Of a DNA stretch of 64,000 nt, positions 1 through 10,918 are shown one piece after another; within the stretch, counting starts at the first letter, position 1, and the number at the start of each line of letters is the position of its first letter. Origin of the DNA: Dyella solisilvae. GTDB taxonomy: Bacteria > Pseudomonadota > Gammaproteobacteria > Xanthomonadales > Rhodanobacteraceae. Below the pieces are notes generated by a model, which worked only from the letters and a program-made list of their open reading frames with translations, did not search any database and was not told where the DNA came from. The stretch spans positions 128,061-192,060 of the forward strand of contig NZ_QQSY01000006.1 in the NCBI RefSeq assembly GCF_003351225.1, given 5' to 3'. Made by a program: the position numbers and the translations under genes.

Positions 1-2696
<2,696 letters not shown>

Positions 2697-2712
2697 TGCG
2701 GAAAGGTCGAAG

Positions 2713-2751
2713 GGCGAACTGAGGGATCCCACGCGGGATCCCTCCTTCGCC
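2713..2751. terminator. Hairpin between convergent gltD and methyltransferase genes
   Basis: A near-perfect stem, GAGGGATCCC (2721-2730) with GGGATCCCTC (2735-2744) around an ACGC loop, is extended by GGCGAA (2713-2718) pairing with TTCGCC (2746-2751). It sits in the 67-bp gap between convergent genes and probably stops transcription from both sides. There is no clear U-run, so its strength as an intrinsic terminator is uncertain. Confidence 0.6.
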
Positions 2752-2763
2752 GCCGACTTCGGC

Positions 2764-3522
2764 TCAGTGTGCGATGAGGGTGACGGTCCCCAGCGTGAAG
2801 CTGCCGTCCTCGGCCATGGCGAAATGCTCCTTCACTTCGGCGGGCGCGGCGATCTGGAGCGCACGTATCGCCGCCACCTGCGCTTCGGGTGTGTGCGTCC
2901 GCGCCACCCAATCCGCAAAGCGCATCGGCAGAAGTCTTGGCGCGAGGCTATCGATGGAGAAGCCGGCGGCAGCCAACGCGGCCACCCATTCGCTTACGCG
3001 GTAATTGCGTACATGCGAGATGTCGCGCAGGAGCTCCAGCGTTTGCAGCCAACTGTCCAGCAGAGCCTGCTCCGGAGCCACCACGTCGATGAAGATCGCC
3101 AGGCCACCGGGCTTGAGCACGCGGCGCGCCTCGCGCAGGCCGGCGTCGCGGTCGCGCCAGTGATGCGTGGTGTAGCGGGCCACCACTACGTCGAAGGTCG
3201 CGTCGTCGAACGGCAGGCATTCGGCGGGAGCCTGCGCCGTCACCACATTGTGCAGCCCTCGTTCGACGGCGGCGCCACGCACGATGTCCAGCATGCTGGC
3301 CGTTACATCACAGGCCACGACCTCGCGCACCAGCGGCGCAGCGCGGTAGCTGACGTGCCCGCCGCCACAGCCCAGATCCAGCACGCGCGCATCGCGCCGC
3401 GCAACCAATTCCGCCTCGATCTGATCGAGATCGGCGCCCTGGCGATGCACTTCGCTGCTCAGGTAATCCTGCGCGCGTGGCTGGTAATGCTCGGCCGCGA
3501 AGGCCTGGGAATGGCTGGACAT
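2764..3522 (-). CDS. Class I SAM-dependent methyltransferase (UbiE/MenG-like)
   Basis: A soluble protein of 252 residues with the class I methyltransferase motif I VLDLGCGGGHVSY, an acidic motif II (VVACDVTASML) and the FDVVVARYTTHHW motif typical of the UbiE/Methyltransf_11 group. The substrate cannot be read from the sequence. The ATG at 3522 is preferred over the one at 3537 because GGGAG stands 8 bp upstream of it, while nothing precedes the other. It is transcribed divergently from the XRE regulator at 3600, with only 77 bp between, so that regulator may control it. An ubiquinone-pathway role is possible but unsupported by context. Confidence 0.85.
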   Translation of the reverse strand: MSSHSQAFAAEHYQPRAQDYLSSEVHRQGADLDQIEAELVARRDARVLDLGCGGGHVSYRAAPLVREVVACDVTASMLDIVRGAAVERGLHNVVTAQAPAECLPFDDATFDVVVARYTTHHWRDRDAGLREARRVLKPGGLAIFIDVVAPEQALLDSWLQTLELLRDISHVRNYRVSEWVAALAAAGFSIDSLAPRLLPMRFADWVARTHTPEAQVAAIRALQIAAPAEVKEHFAMAEDGSFTLGTVTLIAH

Positions 3523-3599
3523 GTCGGGATCTCCCATGGGTTGGCGCGGCGATTGTCCGGGGCGCGCTGGCGTCGAGTAAGTTGGGTGCTTATCCCGGT

Positions 3600-4427
3600 A
3601 TGAGCGCTACCACCCTCGAGTCCATCGACGACGCAAGGCGGCTGCTGGCGCAGTTCCTGCGCAGCCGTCGTGAAGCGGTGTCTGCGGATGCAGCGCGAGG
3701 CGAGGGCCTGGGGCGGCGGCGCACTCCTGGCTTGCGCCGCGAGGAAGTGGCGCAACGCGCAGGCATCAGCACCACCTGGTACACCTGGATGGAGCAGGGA
3801 CGCGAGGTGGCGCTTTCAGCCGCCGCGCTTGCCCGGTTGGCCGAAGCGCTGGCGCTGACCGCGGCCGAGCGCGCCTACCTGTTCGAACTGGCGCGCCGGC
3901 GCGATCCTGCGCCACCGGCAGCGATCGCGATGCCTGAGCTGGCGCCGGAGCTTTTGAGTGCGGTCGCGGCGATGCCAATGCCGGCCTATCTGCTCGATCG
4001 CTGGTGGTGTCGGCGCGCATGGAATGGCCTGGCCGCGACGTTGTTCGAAGCGTGGCGCGACGAAGATGACACCTGCCTGCTGCGCTTCGTTTTCCTGCAC
4101 CCGGCAGCGCGTTCGTTGATCAGTGATTGGGACGAGCGGGCGCAGCGTCTGGTCGCGGAATTCCGCGCCGATACCGCGCTCTATCCCGAGGACGTCGTTC
4201 TGCGGGACAAAGTGGCGTGCCTGCGGCGTGAGAGCCCCGAGTTTGCGCGACACTGGGAGGCTCAAGCCGTGCTGGCGCGGGAGGGCGGTCGCCGCCGGTT
4301 TTCCCACCCCAGTCTGGGGTCGCTCACCTATACGCAGGTGACGCTGTTGCCGGCCGGCCATGCAGACTGCAAGCTCGTACTGCTGTTGCCCGAGGGCGGC
4401 GGCGACCATCTGTTTACCAAGGAGTAA
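3600..4427 (+). CDS. XRE-family regulator with MmyB-like ligand-binding domain
   Basis: A 275-residue protein with an N-terminal helix-turn-helix (LRREEVAQRAGISTTWYTW, roughly residues 45-63) followed by a MmyB-like sensor domain. The C-terminal half contains the usual features of this family (a PAYLLDRWW segment, LRFVFLHPAARSL, then LTYTQVTLLP), in which a fatty-acid-like ligand has been described for relatives. The start at ATG 3600 gives the normal family N-terminus; an upstream in-frame extension is out of place. It lies divergent to the methyltransferase, and its stop is 6 bp before the next gene, whose ribosome-binding site AAGGAG (4419-4424) overlaps its last codons. It probably controls one or both neighbours. 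Confidence 0.88.
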   Translation: MSATTLESIDDARRLLAQFLRSRREAVSADAARGEGLGRRRTPGLRREEVAQRAGISTTWYTWMEQGREVALSAAALARLAEALALTAAERAYLFELARRRDPAPPAAIAMPELAPELLSAVAAMPMPAYLLDRWWCRRAWNGLAATLFEAWRDEDDTCLLRFVFLHPAARSLISDWDERAQRLVAEFRADTALYPEDVVLRDKVACLRRESPEFARHWEAQAVLAREGGRRRFSHPSLGSLTYTQVTLLPAGHADCKLVLLLPEGGGDHLFTKE

Positions 4428-4433
4428 TACCTC

Positions 4434-5303
4434 ATGCGTCTTGGCCTCGCCGCCAACCAGTTGCATCACGCGCACGCCGACGCCGCGCTGTTCCGCTGGC
4501 TGCGCGCCAGCGAAGCGGGCATTCGCGAACTCGGGCTGGGCCTGCACGCGGTGGGCCGCACCTATGATGCGATCCTTCGCTCGGGACATCTGGAAGGCTA
4601 CGCGCCGCTGCGTCGCTATCCCTACGGCCGCGAGGGCGGCCTGATGAAGCTGGTGGCCGAAGTGGTTGGTCTGGGCGACGAACGCACGCTGGATGGCGCG
4701 ATCTACCTGATCGATCCGGTCGATCCTTCGTCGATCTTCCCCGAGGCGGTGGCGCTGAAGCGCCAGTGCGTGATCCACGGCAAGCCCTTTATCTCCACGG
4801 TCGCCACGGCCCGCGACTGGATCGAGCTGGAGCGCATCCACGCAGGGCTACGCCCCGATCCGGGCGCCAACGAATTCCACGCGCTGGAGACGCAGACTGT
4901 CGCGCTCATCGCCCATGACGCCATGAAGCCGCAGATGCTGGCCTACGCCGCCGAGCACTTCGACGTGCTGTCGCGCTTCGCCCATCGCGTGGGCACCGGC
5001 ACCACCGGACAACGCCTCAACGAGCTGGCGTGGAGTCGCGGCTGGCCGAAGGACCAGCCCTGGGTAGAGCGCTTCCAGAGCGGCCCGATGGGCGGCGACG
5101 CGCAGATCGCCGACCTGGTGCTGGAGCGGCGTTGCCAACGCGCGATCTTCTTCGAGGATCCGCACGTGGCTCGCCAGCACGAGGCCGACATCCAGCTGCT
5201 GGAGCGGGCCGTCACCACCCGCACCGACGAGGCCGTGTGCATGACCTCACCCAAGGTGGCCGCACGCTGGGCTGATGCAGTGCGCCGGCGCGCGCAGGCC
5301 TGA
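4434..5303 (+). CDS. Tandem methylglyoxal-synthase-like protein
   Basis: The 289-residue protein appears to hold two methylglyoxal synthase (MgsA) domains; the known enzyme has one, of about 150 residues. The C-terminal domain (about 155-289) keeps the family's active-site motifs: AHD with H161 and D162, GTGTTG (187-192), SGPMGGD with the catalytic aspartate at D222, and the FFEDP...QHEAD stretch with H249 and D252. The N-terminal half (1-135) repeats the same order of elements (GREGGL at 65-70, YLIDPVDP at 91-98, STVATA at 121-126) but lacks the catalytic aspartate and histidine. MgsA converts dihydroxyacetone phosphate to methylglyoxal, a carbon-overflow bypass. It is co-transcribed with the XRE regulator. 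Activity of the C-terminal half is plausible; the N-terminal half looks regulatory or structural. Confidence 0.8.
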   Translation: MRLGLAANQLHHAHADAALFRWLRASEAGIRELGLGLHAVGRTYDAILRSGHLEGYAPLRRYPYGREGGLMKLVAEVVGLGDERTLDGAIYLIDPVDPSSIFPEAVALKRQCVIHGKPFISTVATARDWIELERIHAGLRPDPGANEFHALETQTVALIAHDAMKPQMLAYAAEHFDVLSRFAHRVGTGTTGQRLNELAWSRGWPKDQPWVERFQSGPMGGDAQIADLVLERRCQRAIFFEDPHVARQHEADIQLLERAVTTRTDEAVCMTSPKVAARWADAVRRRAQA

Positions 5304-5399
5304 TCGGGGCGAACCACGCGGGCAGGTGCATACTGTGCGCCGTTGCCCGCGACCCGAAGTGCCTGATCCGATGTGCGGCCTGACTGCAGGGGGTGCCTC

Positions 5400-6164
5400 A
5401 TGTGTGTGATTGCCTTCGCCTGGAACACCCATCCGCGCTGGCGGCTGGTGCTGATCGGCAACCGCGATGAGTTCCATGCACGCCCCAGCCTGCCGTTGAT
5501 GCGCTGGGAGCAACCAACCATGGTGGCGGGCAAGGATCTCGAAGCGGGGGGCACCTGGCTCGGCGTCACCGATGACGGACGCTGCAGTGTGGTCACCAAC
5601 GTGCGTGATCCGCGCGATCCGCAGCATGGTCGCTCGCGCGGCCTGCTGGCGCTGGACTACCTCGCCGGCGCCGCGGACGCCAATGCACATGCGCAGGCGT
5701 TACTGGCTACCGCCGCCGACTATCGCCCGTTCAACCTGCTCACCTTCGACGCACGCAACGCCTATTACCTGGGCAACCGACCGGAACCACGCGCGCAGGC
5801 GGTGACGCCGGGCGTGCATGGCCTGTCCAACGCGGACTTCAACACGCCCTGGCCCAAGACGCGCGCCTTGATGCAGGCGCTGGAAGCCTGGCTCGACGCC
5901 GGCCGCGACGACGAGTTCGCCCCGTTGTTCGCCGCGCTGGCCGATCCACGTGGCTATCCCGACGAGGAGTTGCCCGATACCGGCGTGGGGCTCGAGCGCG
6001 AGCGCCTGCTCTCGTCGGCCTTCATCCGTGGTGAGCACTACGGCACCCGCGCCAGCACGGTGGTGGCGATCAACCACGATGGGCGCGGCGTGGTGGTGGA
6101 GCGGCGCTTTGGTCCGTTCGGTCGCGAAGACGGCGAGACGGCTATTCCGTTCGCTTCGAGCTAG
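5400..6164 (+). CDS. NRDE family protein (TANGO2-like)
   Basis: A 254-residue protein beginning MCVIAFAW, with the NRDE signature (GNRDEF) near residue 20 that names the family. Cys2 directly after the initiator Met is conserved in the family and resembles an N-terminal-nucleophile hydrolase residue, which argues for the ATG at 5400 rather than the one 27 bp earlier. Other family landmarks are GGTWLGV and SVVTNVRDP. Biochemical function is not established for bacterial members; the eukaryotic relative TANGO2 is linked to heme and lipid handling. It is a stand-alone gene, 96 bp after the preceding one, and converges on ychJ. Confidence 0.88.
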   Translation: MCVIAFAWNTHPRWRLVLIGNRDEFHARPSLPLMRWEQPTMVAGKDLEAGGTWLGVTDDGRCSVVTNVRDPRDPQHGRSRGLLALDYLAGAADANAHAQALLATAADYRPFNLLTFDARNAYYLGNRPEPRAQAVTPGVHGLSNADFNTPWPKTRALMQALEAWLDAGRDDEFAPLFAALADPRGYPDEELPDTGVGLERERLLSSAFIRGEHYGTRASTVVAINHDGRGVVVERRFGPFGREDGETAIPFASS

Positions 6165-6183
6165 GCGCGCCGCTAGCGGAGCG

Positions 6184-6597
6184 TCATTCGCCGGGAAATT
6201 CGCCGTCCACGTAGAACCAGCGCCCGTTCTCGCGCACGAAGCGACTGATCTCATGCATGCGCTGGGCCTTGCCGCCGCCGTAGCGCAGGCGCGCCACGAA
6301 CTCCACCGTGGCATGGTCGTCGGCGCTTTCGTGGCGTTTGACCGTGAGGCCCAGCCAGGTGGGCGCAGGCTGCTGGGCGCCGAGCTTGAGATGGGCCGGA
6401 CGCGTGCTGCCATGCCAGGTGGCAAGCAGGTAGTCCTCCCGCTTGAGCACATAGGCGCTGTAACGCGAACGCATCAGTTGCTCAGCCGTCTCCGCGACGC
6501 CGCCCTCATGCAGAGGTCCGCAGCAACGGGCGTAGCCCGTCTCATTGCCGCAAGGGCAGGGCGTGAGCGTATCGATGGCTTGCACGTAGGGTCGCAT
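6184..6597 (-). CDS. YchJ family protein with SEC-C zinc motif
   Basis: A 137-residue protein starting at ATG 6597. The N-terminal CPCGN...CC motif (residues 14-25, [14 protein letters not shown]) is the SEC-C zinc-binding knuckle, and the rest matches the YchJ/UPF0225 domain ([19 protein letters not shown], then [15 protein letters not shown]). The length agrees with the family. The function of YchJ proteins is unknown; SEC-C motifs bind zinc and often contact proteins or ribosomes. An upstream extension of the frame is arginine-rich antisense-type sequence and is rejected. It is the last gene of a minus-strand run with DUF938 and a small membrane protein. Confidence 0.88.
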   Translation of the reverse strand: MRPYVQAIDTLTPCPCGNETGYARCCGPLHEGGVAETAEQLMRSRYSAYVLKREDYLLATWHGSTRPAHLKLGAQQPAPTWLGLTVKRHESADDHATVEFVARLRYGGGKAQRMHEISRFVRENGRWFYVDGEFPGE

Positions 6598-6683
6598 GGT
6601 CCGTTTTGGGCGCAGCCTGGGGCGCCCCATGCCGCGCATCCTGACGCCAATGTCGTCAAAAAGCCAATCGGACGGGTGGCCGA

Positions 6684-7277
6684 TCAGCGGGTGCGCCGCC
6701 AGACCCGGGAACGGTTGTTGGCCGGCATGGCGATGTCGTCGACCAGGTCGAAACCGGCCACTTCCGCCAGCGCATCGACCGCTTCGGCATCGCGGATGCG
6801 CATATGCGCGCCGCGCGCCTGCAGCCACTGGTCGAACGCGGCGTTGCTGTCGCTGGTGTAACGGCCGCCGTAGTTGAACGGGCCGTAGATGACCAGCACG
6901 GCATCTGCCGTGGTGACGCCGGCCAGATGCTCGAACAGTTGCTCCACCTCGGGCCACGCCATGATGTGCAGCGTGTTGGCGCTGAACACCGCGTCATAGT
7001 CTTCCGCGGGCCAAGTGCCCGCAACGTCGAGTTCGATCGGCGGCGGTGTATTGGGCAACCGTGCCTCGTCGAGCCACTGCCGGATGCCCGCCAGGTTCTC
7101 CGCCTGATCCGAGCACTGCCAGCTCAGTTGCGGCAAGGCCGCGGCGAAATGCACGGCGTGCTGCCCGGTCCCGCTGCCGATCTCCAGCACGCGCCGCCGG
7201 TCGGCGTAGCGCGCGCGCAATACCTCGAGGATGGGATCGCGATTGCGCTCGCAGGAGGGGGCGTTGGGCTTGTCCAC
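6684..7277 (-). CDS. DUF938 SAM-dependent methyltransferase
   Basis: A 197-residue soluble protein of the DUF938 family. The N-terminus has the family's [10 protein letters not shown] element, then SAM-binding motif [18 protein letters not shown], and later [12 protein letters not shown] and [15 protein letters not shown], all typical of the family. The start is a GTG at 7277 that immediately follows the stop codon of the upstream small gene, so translation is probably coupled. The substrate is unknown. The gene lies between a small membrane protein and ychJ, an arrangement that gives no functional clue. Confidence 0.88.
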   Translation of the reverse strand: MDKPNAPSCERNRDPILEVLRARYADRRRVLEIGSGTGQHAVHFAAALPQLSWQCSDQAENLAGIRQWLDEARLPNTPPPIELDVAGTWPAEDYDAVFSANTLHIMAWPEVEQLFEHLAGVTTADAVLVIYGPFNYGGRYTSDSNAAFDQWLQARGAHMRIRDAEAVDALAEVAGFDLVDDIAMPANNRSRVWRRTR

Positions 7278-7487
7278 TTAAACCGGGCGCTGGACCGGAC
7301 GCCCGCGCAGCACGCGGGCGGGCAGCATCAGCATCGCGCCAAGCAAGGCGAACACCGCGCTCACCGTGACGCCGACCAGGCGAAACGGCAATACCAGCAG
7401 CCACACGATGGGATAGAGCACCAACGCCAGCAGCGCGAGCGGCCAGCAGAACACCAGCAGCAACAACCACAGCAGGAAGGCGACCAT
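7278..7487 (-). CDS. Small hydrophobic membrane protein
   Basis: A 69-residue protein dominated by two hydrophobic stretches (roughly residues 2-35 and 40-55), ending in a short basic tail (RVLRGRPVQRPV). It should sit in the inner membrane. The ATG at 7487 is the only good start, and the stop codon directly abuts the GTG of the DUF938 gene. I recognise no family. Codon use and position argue for a real gene, since its frame is clean and it fills the gap exactly. Confidence 0.65.
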   Translation of the reverse strand: MVAFLLWLLLLVFCWPLALLALVLYPIVWLLVLPFRLVGVTVSAVFALLGAMLMLPARVLRGRPVQRPV

Positions 7488-7544
7488 GGCCCGATCCTCA
7501 TGCCGATAACGGCGCCACTCTAGCTCAACTGGATCGCGCCGCGC

Positions 7545-9338
7545 CTATGACGTATGGCCCAGGAACTGCTTGCGGCACAGCTCGGCGTACAGCCCGCCGC
7601 GCGACAACAACTCGGCGTGCGTGCCGCGATCCACGATGCGGCCCTGGTCCATCACCAGGATCAGGTCCGCGCGGACGATGGTGCTGAGGCGGTGCGCGAT
7701 GACCAGGCTGCTCCGGCCCGCCAGCAGTGTTTCCAGCGCCTCGTTGATCAGCGATTCCGACTGCGAGTCGAGCGAGGAGGTGGCCTCGTCCAGTATCACG
7801 AGCTTCGGATCGCGCAGCGCGATACGCGCCAGCGCCAGGCGCTGCCGTTCGCCCCCGGAGAGCTTGTAGCCCTTCTCGCCGATCACCGTCATCAGGCCCT
7901 GCGGCATCGCCGCGATCACCTCGTGGACCTGGGCCAGCCGGCAGGCCCTTTCAAGCTCCGCATCGGTGGCGTCCGGCTTGGCGTACAGCAGGCTGTCCTT
8001 GACGGTGGCGTTGAAGAAGATCGCCTCCTGGGTGACGCTGGCGGTAAGCCGGGCCAGCGTGGCGAAGTCGATCGAGCGCAGGTCGACGCCATCGAGCGTC
8101 ACCGAGCCGGCGCTGGGGTCGTACAAGCGCGTGGCGAGATAGGTCGTGCTGGTCTTGCCGGCGCCGCTGGGACCCACCAGCGCCACCATCTTGCCGGGCG
8201 GCAGCTCGAAGGAGATGTCGTCGAGCACTTTCCGCCCGCCCGCGTCATACGCGAGCGAGACATGTTCGAAGCGCAGCTCGCCGCGTGGATGGGTGATGGC
8301 GACTGCTGGCTGTGCATCGGGCAGTTCGATCGGCAGGTCGAGATATTCGAAGATGCGCCGGAACAGCGCCGTGGCGCTGATCAGTTCCACCTGCGCGTTG
8401 ACCAGCGCAGAGGCGGGCGCGTAGAGCCGTCCCAGATAGGTGACGAAGGCCACGATGGTGCCGGTGCTGATCGCGCCGGCGATGGCTTGCCAGCCGCCCA
8501 CCAGGTAGATCAGCGCGGGGCCGATGCTGGCGAACGAGGTGATGAACATCAGGAACCATCGCCCGAGCATGTTCTGCTGGATCACCGAGTCACGGATATC
8601 GCCCGCCTTTTGCTCGAAGCGTTGCTGCTCTACCTCACGCGTGCCGAACAGGCGCATGAGCAGGAAGCCACCGATCGACAGACGTTCCTGCACATAGGAA
8701 TTGAATTCGGCGATCTGTTCCTGCGTGCGCCCGGCAATGCGGCCACGCGCCTGGCCGACCTTGCGCGTGGGCAGGATGAAGATCGGAAGGATGCCCAGCG
8801 CAACCAGGGCCAGGCGCCAATCCAGCTTCAGGATCACCAAGGCGATCGCAAGCACGGTCAGCGAGTTGCTGACGAGGTTCACCAGCGTATTGCTGACCAC
8901 GCCCTGGATGCTGCTGCTGTCGTTCTGCAGCCGCGACAGCGCCTCGGCGGAGCGCGTGTGGGTGTAGAAGCGCAGGGACTGCTGCTGCAGCCGCGCATAC
9001 ATCTGGCTGCGGATATCGAAAATCACCGACTGGCCCAGCCGCGTGGCGATCTGGCTTTGCCACACCCCGAGCAGGTTGCCGGCCAGCGATGCGCCGACCA
9101 TCCCCCCGACCAGCGCAAACAGCAGCGGCAGGCTGTGTTGCGGAATCGCCTGGTCGAACACGTCGCGCATCATCAGCCCCGGCACCACGGCCAGCGCTGC
9201 GGACATCACGATGCAGAACACGAGCTGCAGGCTGTGCCGCCACTTGGGCAAGACGTGGCGCGCGATGCGCCGCCAGTCGTCCAGCTTCATGGTGACGTCG
9301 GCCGGACGGCTCTGATAGTTGAAATGGAACGCGCTCAT
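7545..9338 (-). CDS. ABC exporter, fused membrane and ATPase domains
   Basis: A half-transporter of 597 residues, the usual size for the MsbA/BmrA-like exporter group. An N-terminal six-helix membrane domain (to about residue 320) precedes an ATPase domain with Walker A GPSGAGKTS near residue 387, the signature LSGGERQRLALARI near 491, Walker B LVILDEATSSLD near 510 and the H-loop IAHRLST. It would work as a homodimer in the inner membrane and export a lipid, drug or peptide; the substrate is not evident. The ATG at 9338 gives MSAFHFNYQSR; a GTG at 9380 is an alternative that adds 14 unlikely residues. It stands alone, with 221 bp before nnrU. Confidence 0.92.
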   Translation of the reverse strand: MSAFHFNYQSRPADVTMKLDDWRRIARHVLPKWRHSLQLVFCIVMSAALAVVPGLMMRDVFDQAIPQHSLPLLFALVGGMVGASLAGNLLGVWQSQIATRLGQSVIFDIRSQMYARLQQQSLRFYTHTRSAEALSRLQNDSSSIQGVVSNTLVNLVSNSLTVLAIALVILKLDWRLALVALGILPIFILPTRKVGQARGRIAGRTQEQIAEFNSYVQERLSIGGFLLMRLFGTREVEQQRFEQKAGDIRDSVIQQNMLGRWFLMFITSFASIGPALIYLVGGWQAIAGAISTGTIVAFVTYLGRLYAPASALVNAQVELISATALFRRIFEYLDLPIELPDAQPAVAITHPRGELRFEHVSLAYDAGGRKVLDDISFELPPGKMVALVGPSGAGKTSTTYLATRLYDPSAGSVTLDGVDLRSIDFATLARLTASVTQEAIFFNATVKDSLLYAKPDATDAELERACRLAQVHEVIAAMPQGLMTVIGEKGYKLSGGERQRLALARIALRDPKLVILDEATSSLDSQSESLINEALETLLAGRSSLVIAHRLSTIVRADLILVMDQGRIVDRGTHAELLSRGGLYAELCRKQFLGHTS

Positions 9339-9559
9339 ACCGGTGGTTCGCTCCGCAGGCGAAAGACATTCGACCGCCACGCTGGGGCAGGCCTAGGTGA
9401 CGGCAGGCACCTTAGCAGGCGCAGGGCGCCGCTCTGCATCGCCGCCGGACAGCCATTCACCGGTGGTCGGAGCAGACTTTTGTATAATGACGGCCAGCCG
9501 CAAACCCGTGCTGCCAATTTCAGGCGTTGCGACGATCACGCGACATGGCGCAGGGCATT

Positions 9560-10138
9560 TCAGCCCATCGGCTTCACGCCGATCAGCCACCCATGCAGCC
9601 AGAAGGCGAACGCCGCCCAGGCGATCACGGCCACGATCACCACGATGACATCGCCCCTGATCGAGCCGGCTGGGTAGGTGACGCCGGCGAGACGGTCACG
9701 TCGCCGCGCGCTGACAAAGTCGATGCCCGCCCACAGCAGGAAGGCGCCGAACAACACCACGTCATGCAGCATGCCGGTGGCTAGCAGATGGCCGAACGCC
9801 CAGGTCTTCACGCCAGCCAGCATCGGATGGCCAAGGCGGGACTTGAAGTGGTTGCCCGGGACGTAAGCCGCGACCACCAGGATGAAGGCGATCAGGGTGA
9901 ACAGGCCGTTGACGTGGCGCAGCCACAGTGGCGGCGTATAGAGCAGCACCGGATGCTGCCGGGCAAGGCCGAAACCCCAGATGATCAGCACGAAGCCGAT
10001 GATCGAGGTTACGGAGTACAGGCCTTTCCAGCCCTTCTCACCCAGTCGCGTCAGCTGGCGGCTTCGCCAGTCGTTGGCGAAGATGCGCACCGAGTGCACG
10101 CCGAGGAACAACACCAGACCAAGGATCAGCACAGCCAT
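9560..10138 (-). CDS. NnrU family membrane protein
   Basis: A 192-residue protein with five or six hydrophobic helices and the NnrU family layout: an N-terminal LFLGVHSVRIF, then LGEKGWKGLYS, and a GVKTWAFGHLLATG segment. NnrU was named from denitrification gene clusters, but many relatives lie elsewhere and resemble the NDR-type methyltransferase/reductase membrane fold. The start at ATG 10138 is chosen because AGGTGAG stands just upstream; a longer in-frame extension would run into the palindromic repeat at 10231. No nitric-oxide genes are nearby, so its role here is open. Confidence 0.85.
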   Translation of the reverse strand: MAVLILGLVLFLGVHSVRIFANDWRSRQLTRLGEKGWKGLYSVTSIIGFVLIIWGFGLARQHPVLLYTPPLWLRHVNGLFTLIAFILVVAAYVPGNHFKSRLGHPMLAGVKTWAFGHLLATGMLHDVVLFGAFLLWAGIDFVSARRRDRLAGVTYPAGSIRGDVIVVIVAVIAWAAFAFWLHGWLIGVKPMG

Positions 10139-10230
10139 GGGCTCACCTGAGGGTTGGTGGAACGGGAGTGATGATAAGCGGAGGGCGGCCTGATTTTGTG
10201 AAGCGCGTGCCGAAGCGGGAAGCTCTCGCT

Positions 10231-10312
10231 CGTCATCCCAGCGAAAGCTGGGATCCAGCGACTCACGCACGCCTCAAGCCCAAGGCACTGGATCCCAGCT
10301 TTCGCTGGGATG
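10231..10312. repeat. Dispersed palindromic repeat pair
   Basis: Two copies of a short palindrome-bearing unit in opposite orientation: CGTCATCCCAGCGAAAGC at 10231 and its inverted counterpart ending near 10312 (GCTTTCGCTGGGATG). The same unit recurs at 18876, 20947, 31919 and at the two longer copies near 21111 and 63768. It lies between hutD and nnrU and could fold into one long hairpin in the transcript. Confidence 0.85.
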
Positions 10313-10363
10313 CCGAGCGAAAATACGGCTACTGATCGCAACGAATCACGGAGACCGTTGACA

Positions 10364-10918
10364 TCAACCAGCCGCCGCCAACGCCAGCAGCACCACGCTT
10401 CCTTCGGCCATCTCGAACGGACTGCAATCTGGCAGCCAGGCGTCGCCGGCCTCCAGGTCGCCATCGATGGTAGTGACAGTTCCCCGCGCCACGTACACCA
10501 GCACGCACTCTGGATCGGGCACGTGGCTGCCGCTTTCGCGCAGGACGCGCACGCTGCCGCTTCCCCACGCGCGCCGCACCATCAGGTTGAAGTCGCGCGT
10601 GGCGCCACCGGCCATGGCGACCTCGACCTGCGCCTCGCCCGGAAACGCGAACGGCGCGTACGGCGTGGTCAATGCATGCGTGCTTGAGCCGTCCAGCGTC
10701 ATGTGGAAGCCCTCGCCATCGAGCAGCACGATCTGCCGGTCGATGCCGGGAAACGTGGAGAACGGCGAGGCGCTGTTCACCTCGGCCACGCTGATCCGCC
10801 ACGAGAAGTCCTCGCTGCCCGCGCGGGCAGGGAAGCGCGCGATCTCGCGCGTAACGCCCATGCCGTTCTTCCACGGCTGCGGCGATACATCGGCGGCGCG
10901 AATGACGTGGAAACTCAT
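10364..10918 (-). CDS. HutD/Ves family cupin protein
   Basis: A 184-residue protein of the HutD/Ves family. It carries the family N-terminus (PWKNGMGVTREIA) and the FSWRISVAEV, FPGIDRQIVLLDG and RDFNLMVRR segments of a bicupin fold. HutD is associated with histidine utilisation in pseudomonads, where a regulatory sensing role is proposed; Ves was found in an E. coli cold-response screen. No hut genes are present here. The ATG at 10918 overlaps the dinG stop by 4 bp, so it is translated with dinG, an unexpected partner. Confidence 0.85.
   Translation of the reverse strand: MSFHVIRAADVSPQPWKNGMGVTREIARFPARAGSEDFSWRISVAEVNSASPFSTFPGIDRQIVLLDGEGFHMTLDGSSTHALTTPYAPFAFPGEAQVEVAMAGGATRDFNLMVRRAWGSGSVRVLRESGSHVPDPECVLVYVARGTVTTIDGDLEAGDAWLPDCSPFEMAEGSVVLLALAAAG

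Noticed and set aside
9483..9488. Perfect TATAAT on the plus strand
   Set aside because: No acceptable -35 at 16-18 bp upstream and no plus-strand gene downstream. On the minus strand the same bases give only a partial -10 for the ABC gene, again without a -35.
7554..9677. 707-codon open frame antisense to the ABC exporter
   Set aside because: Made of Gln, Arg, His and Ala repeats typical of antisense frames. The ABC motifs on the other strand are unambiguous.
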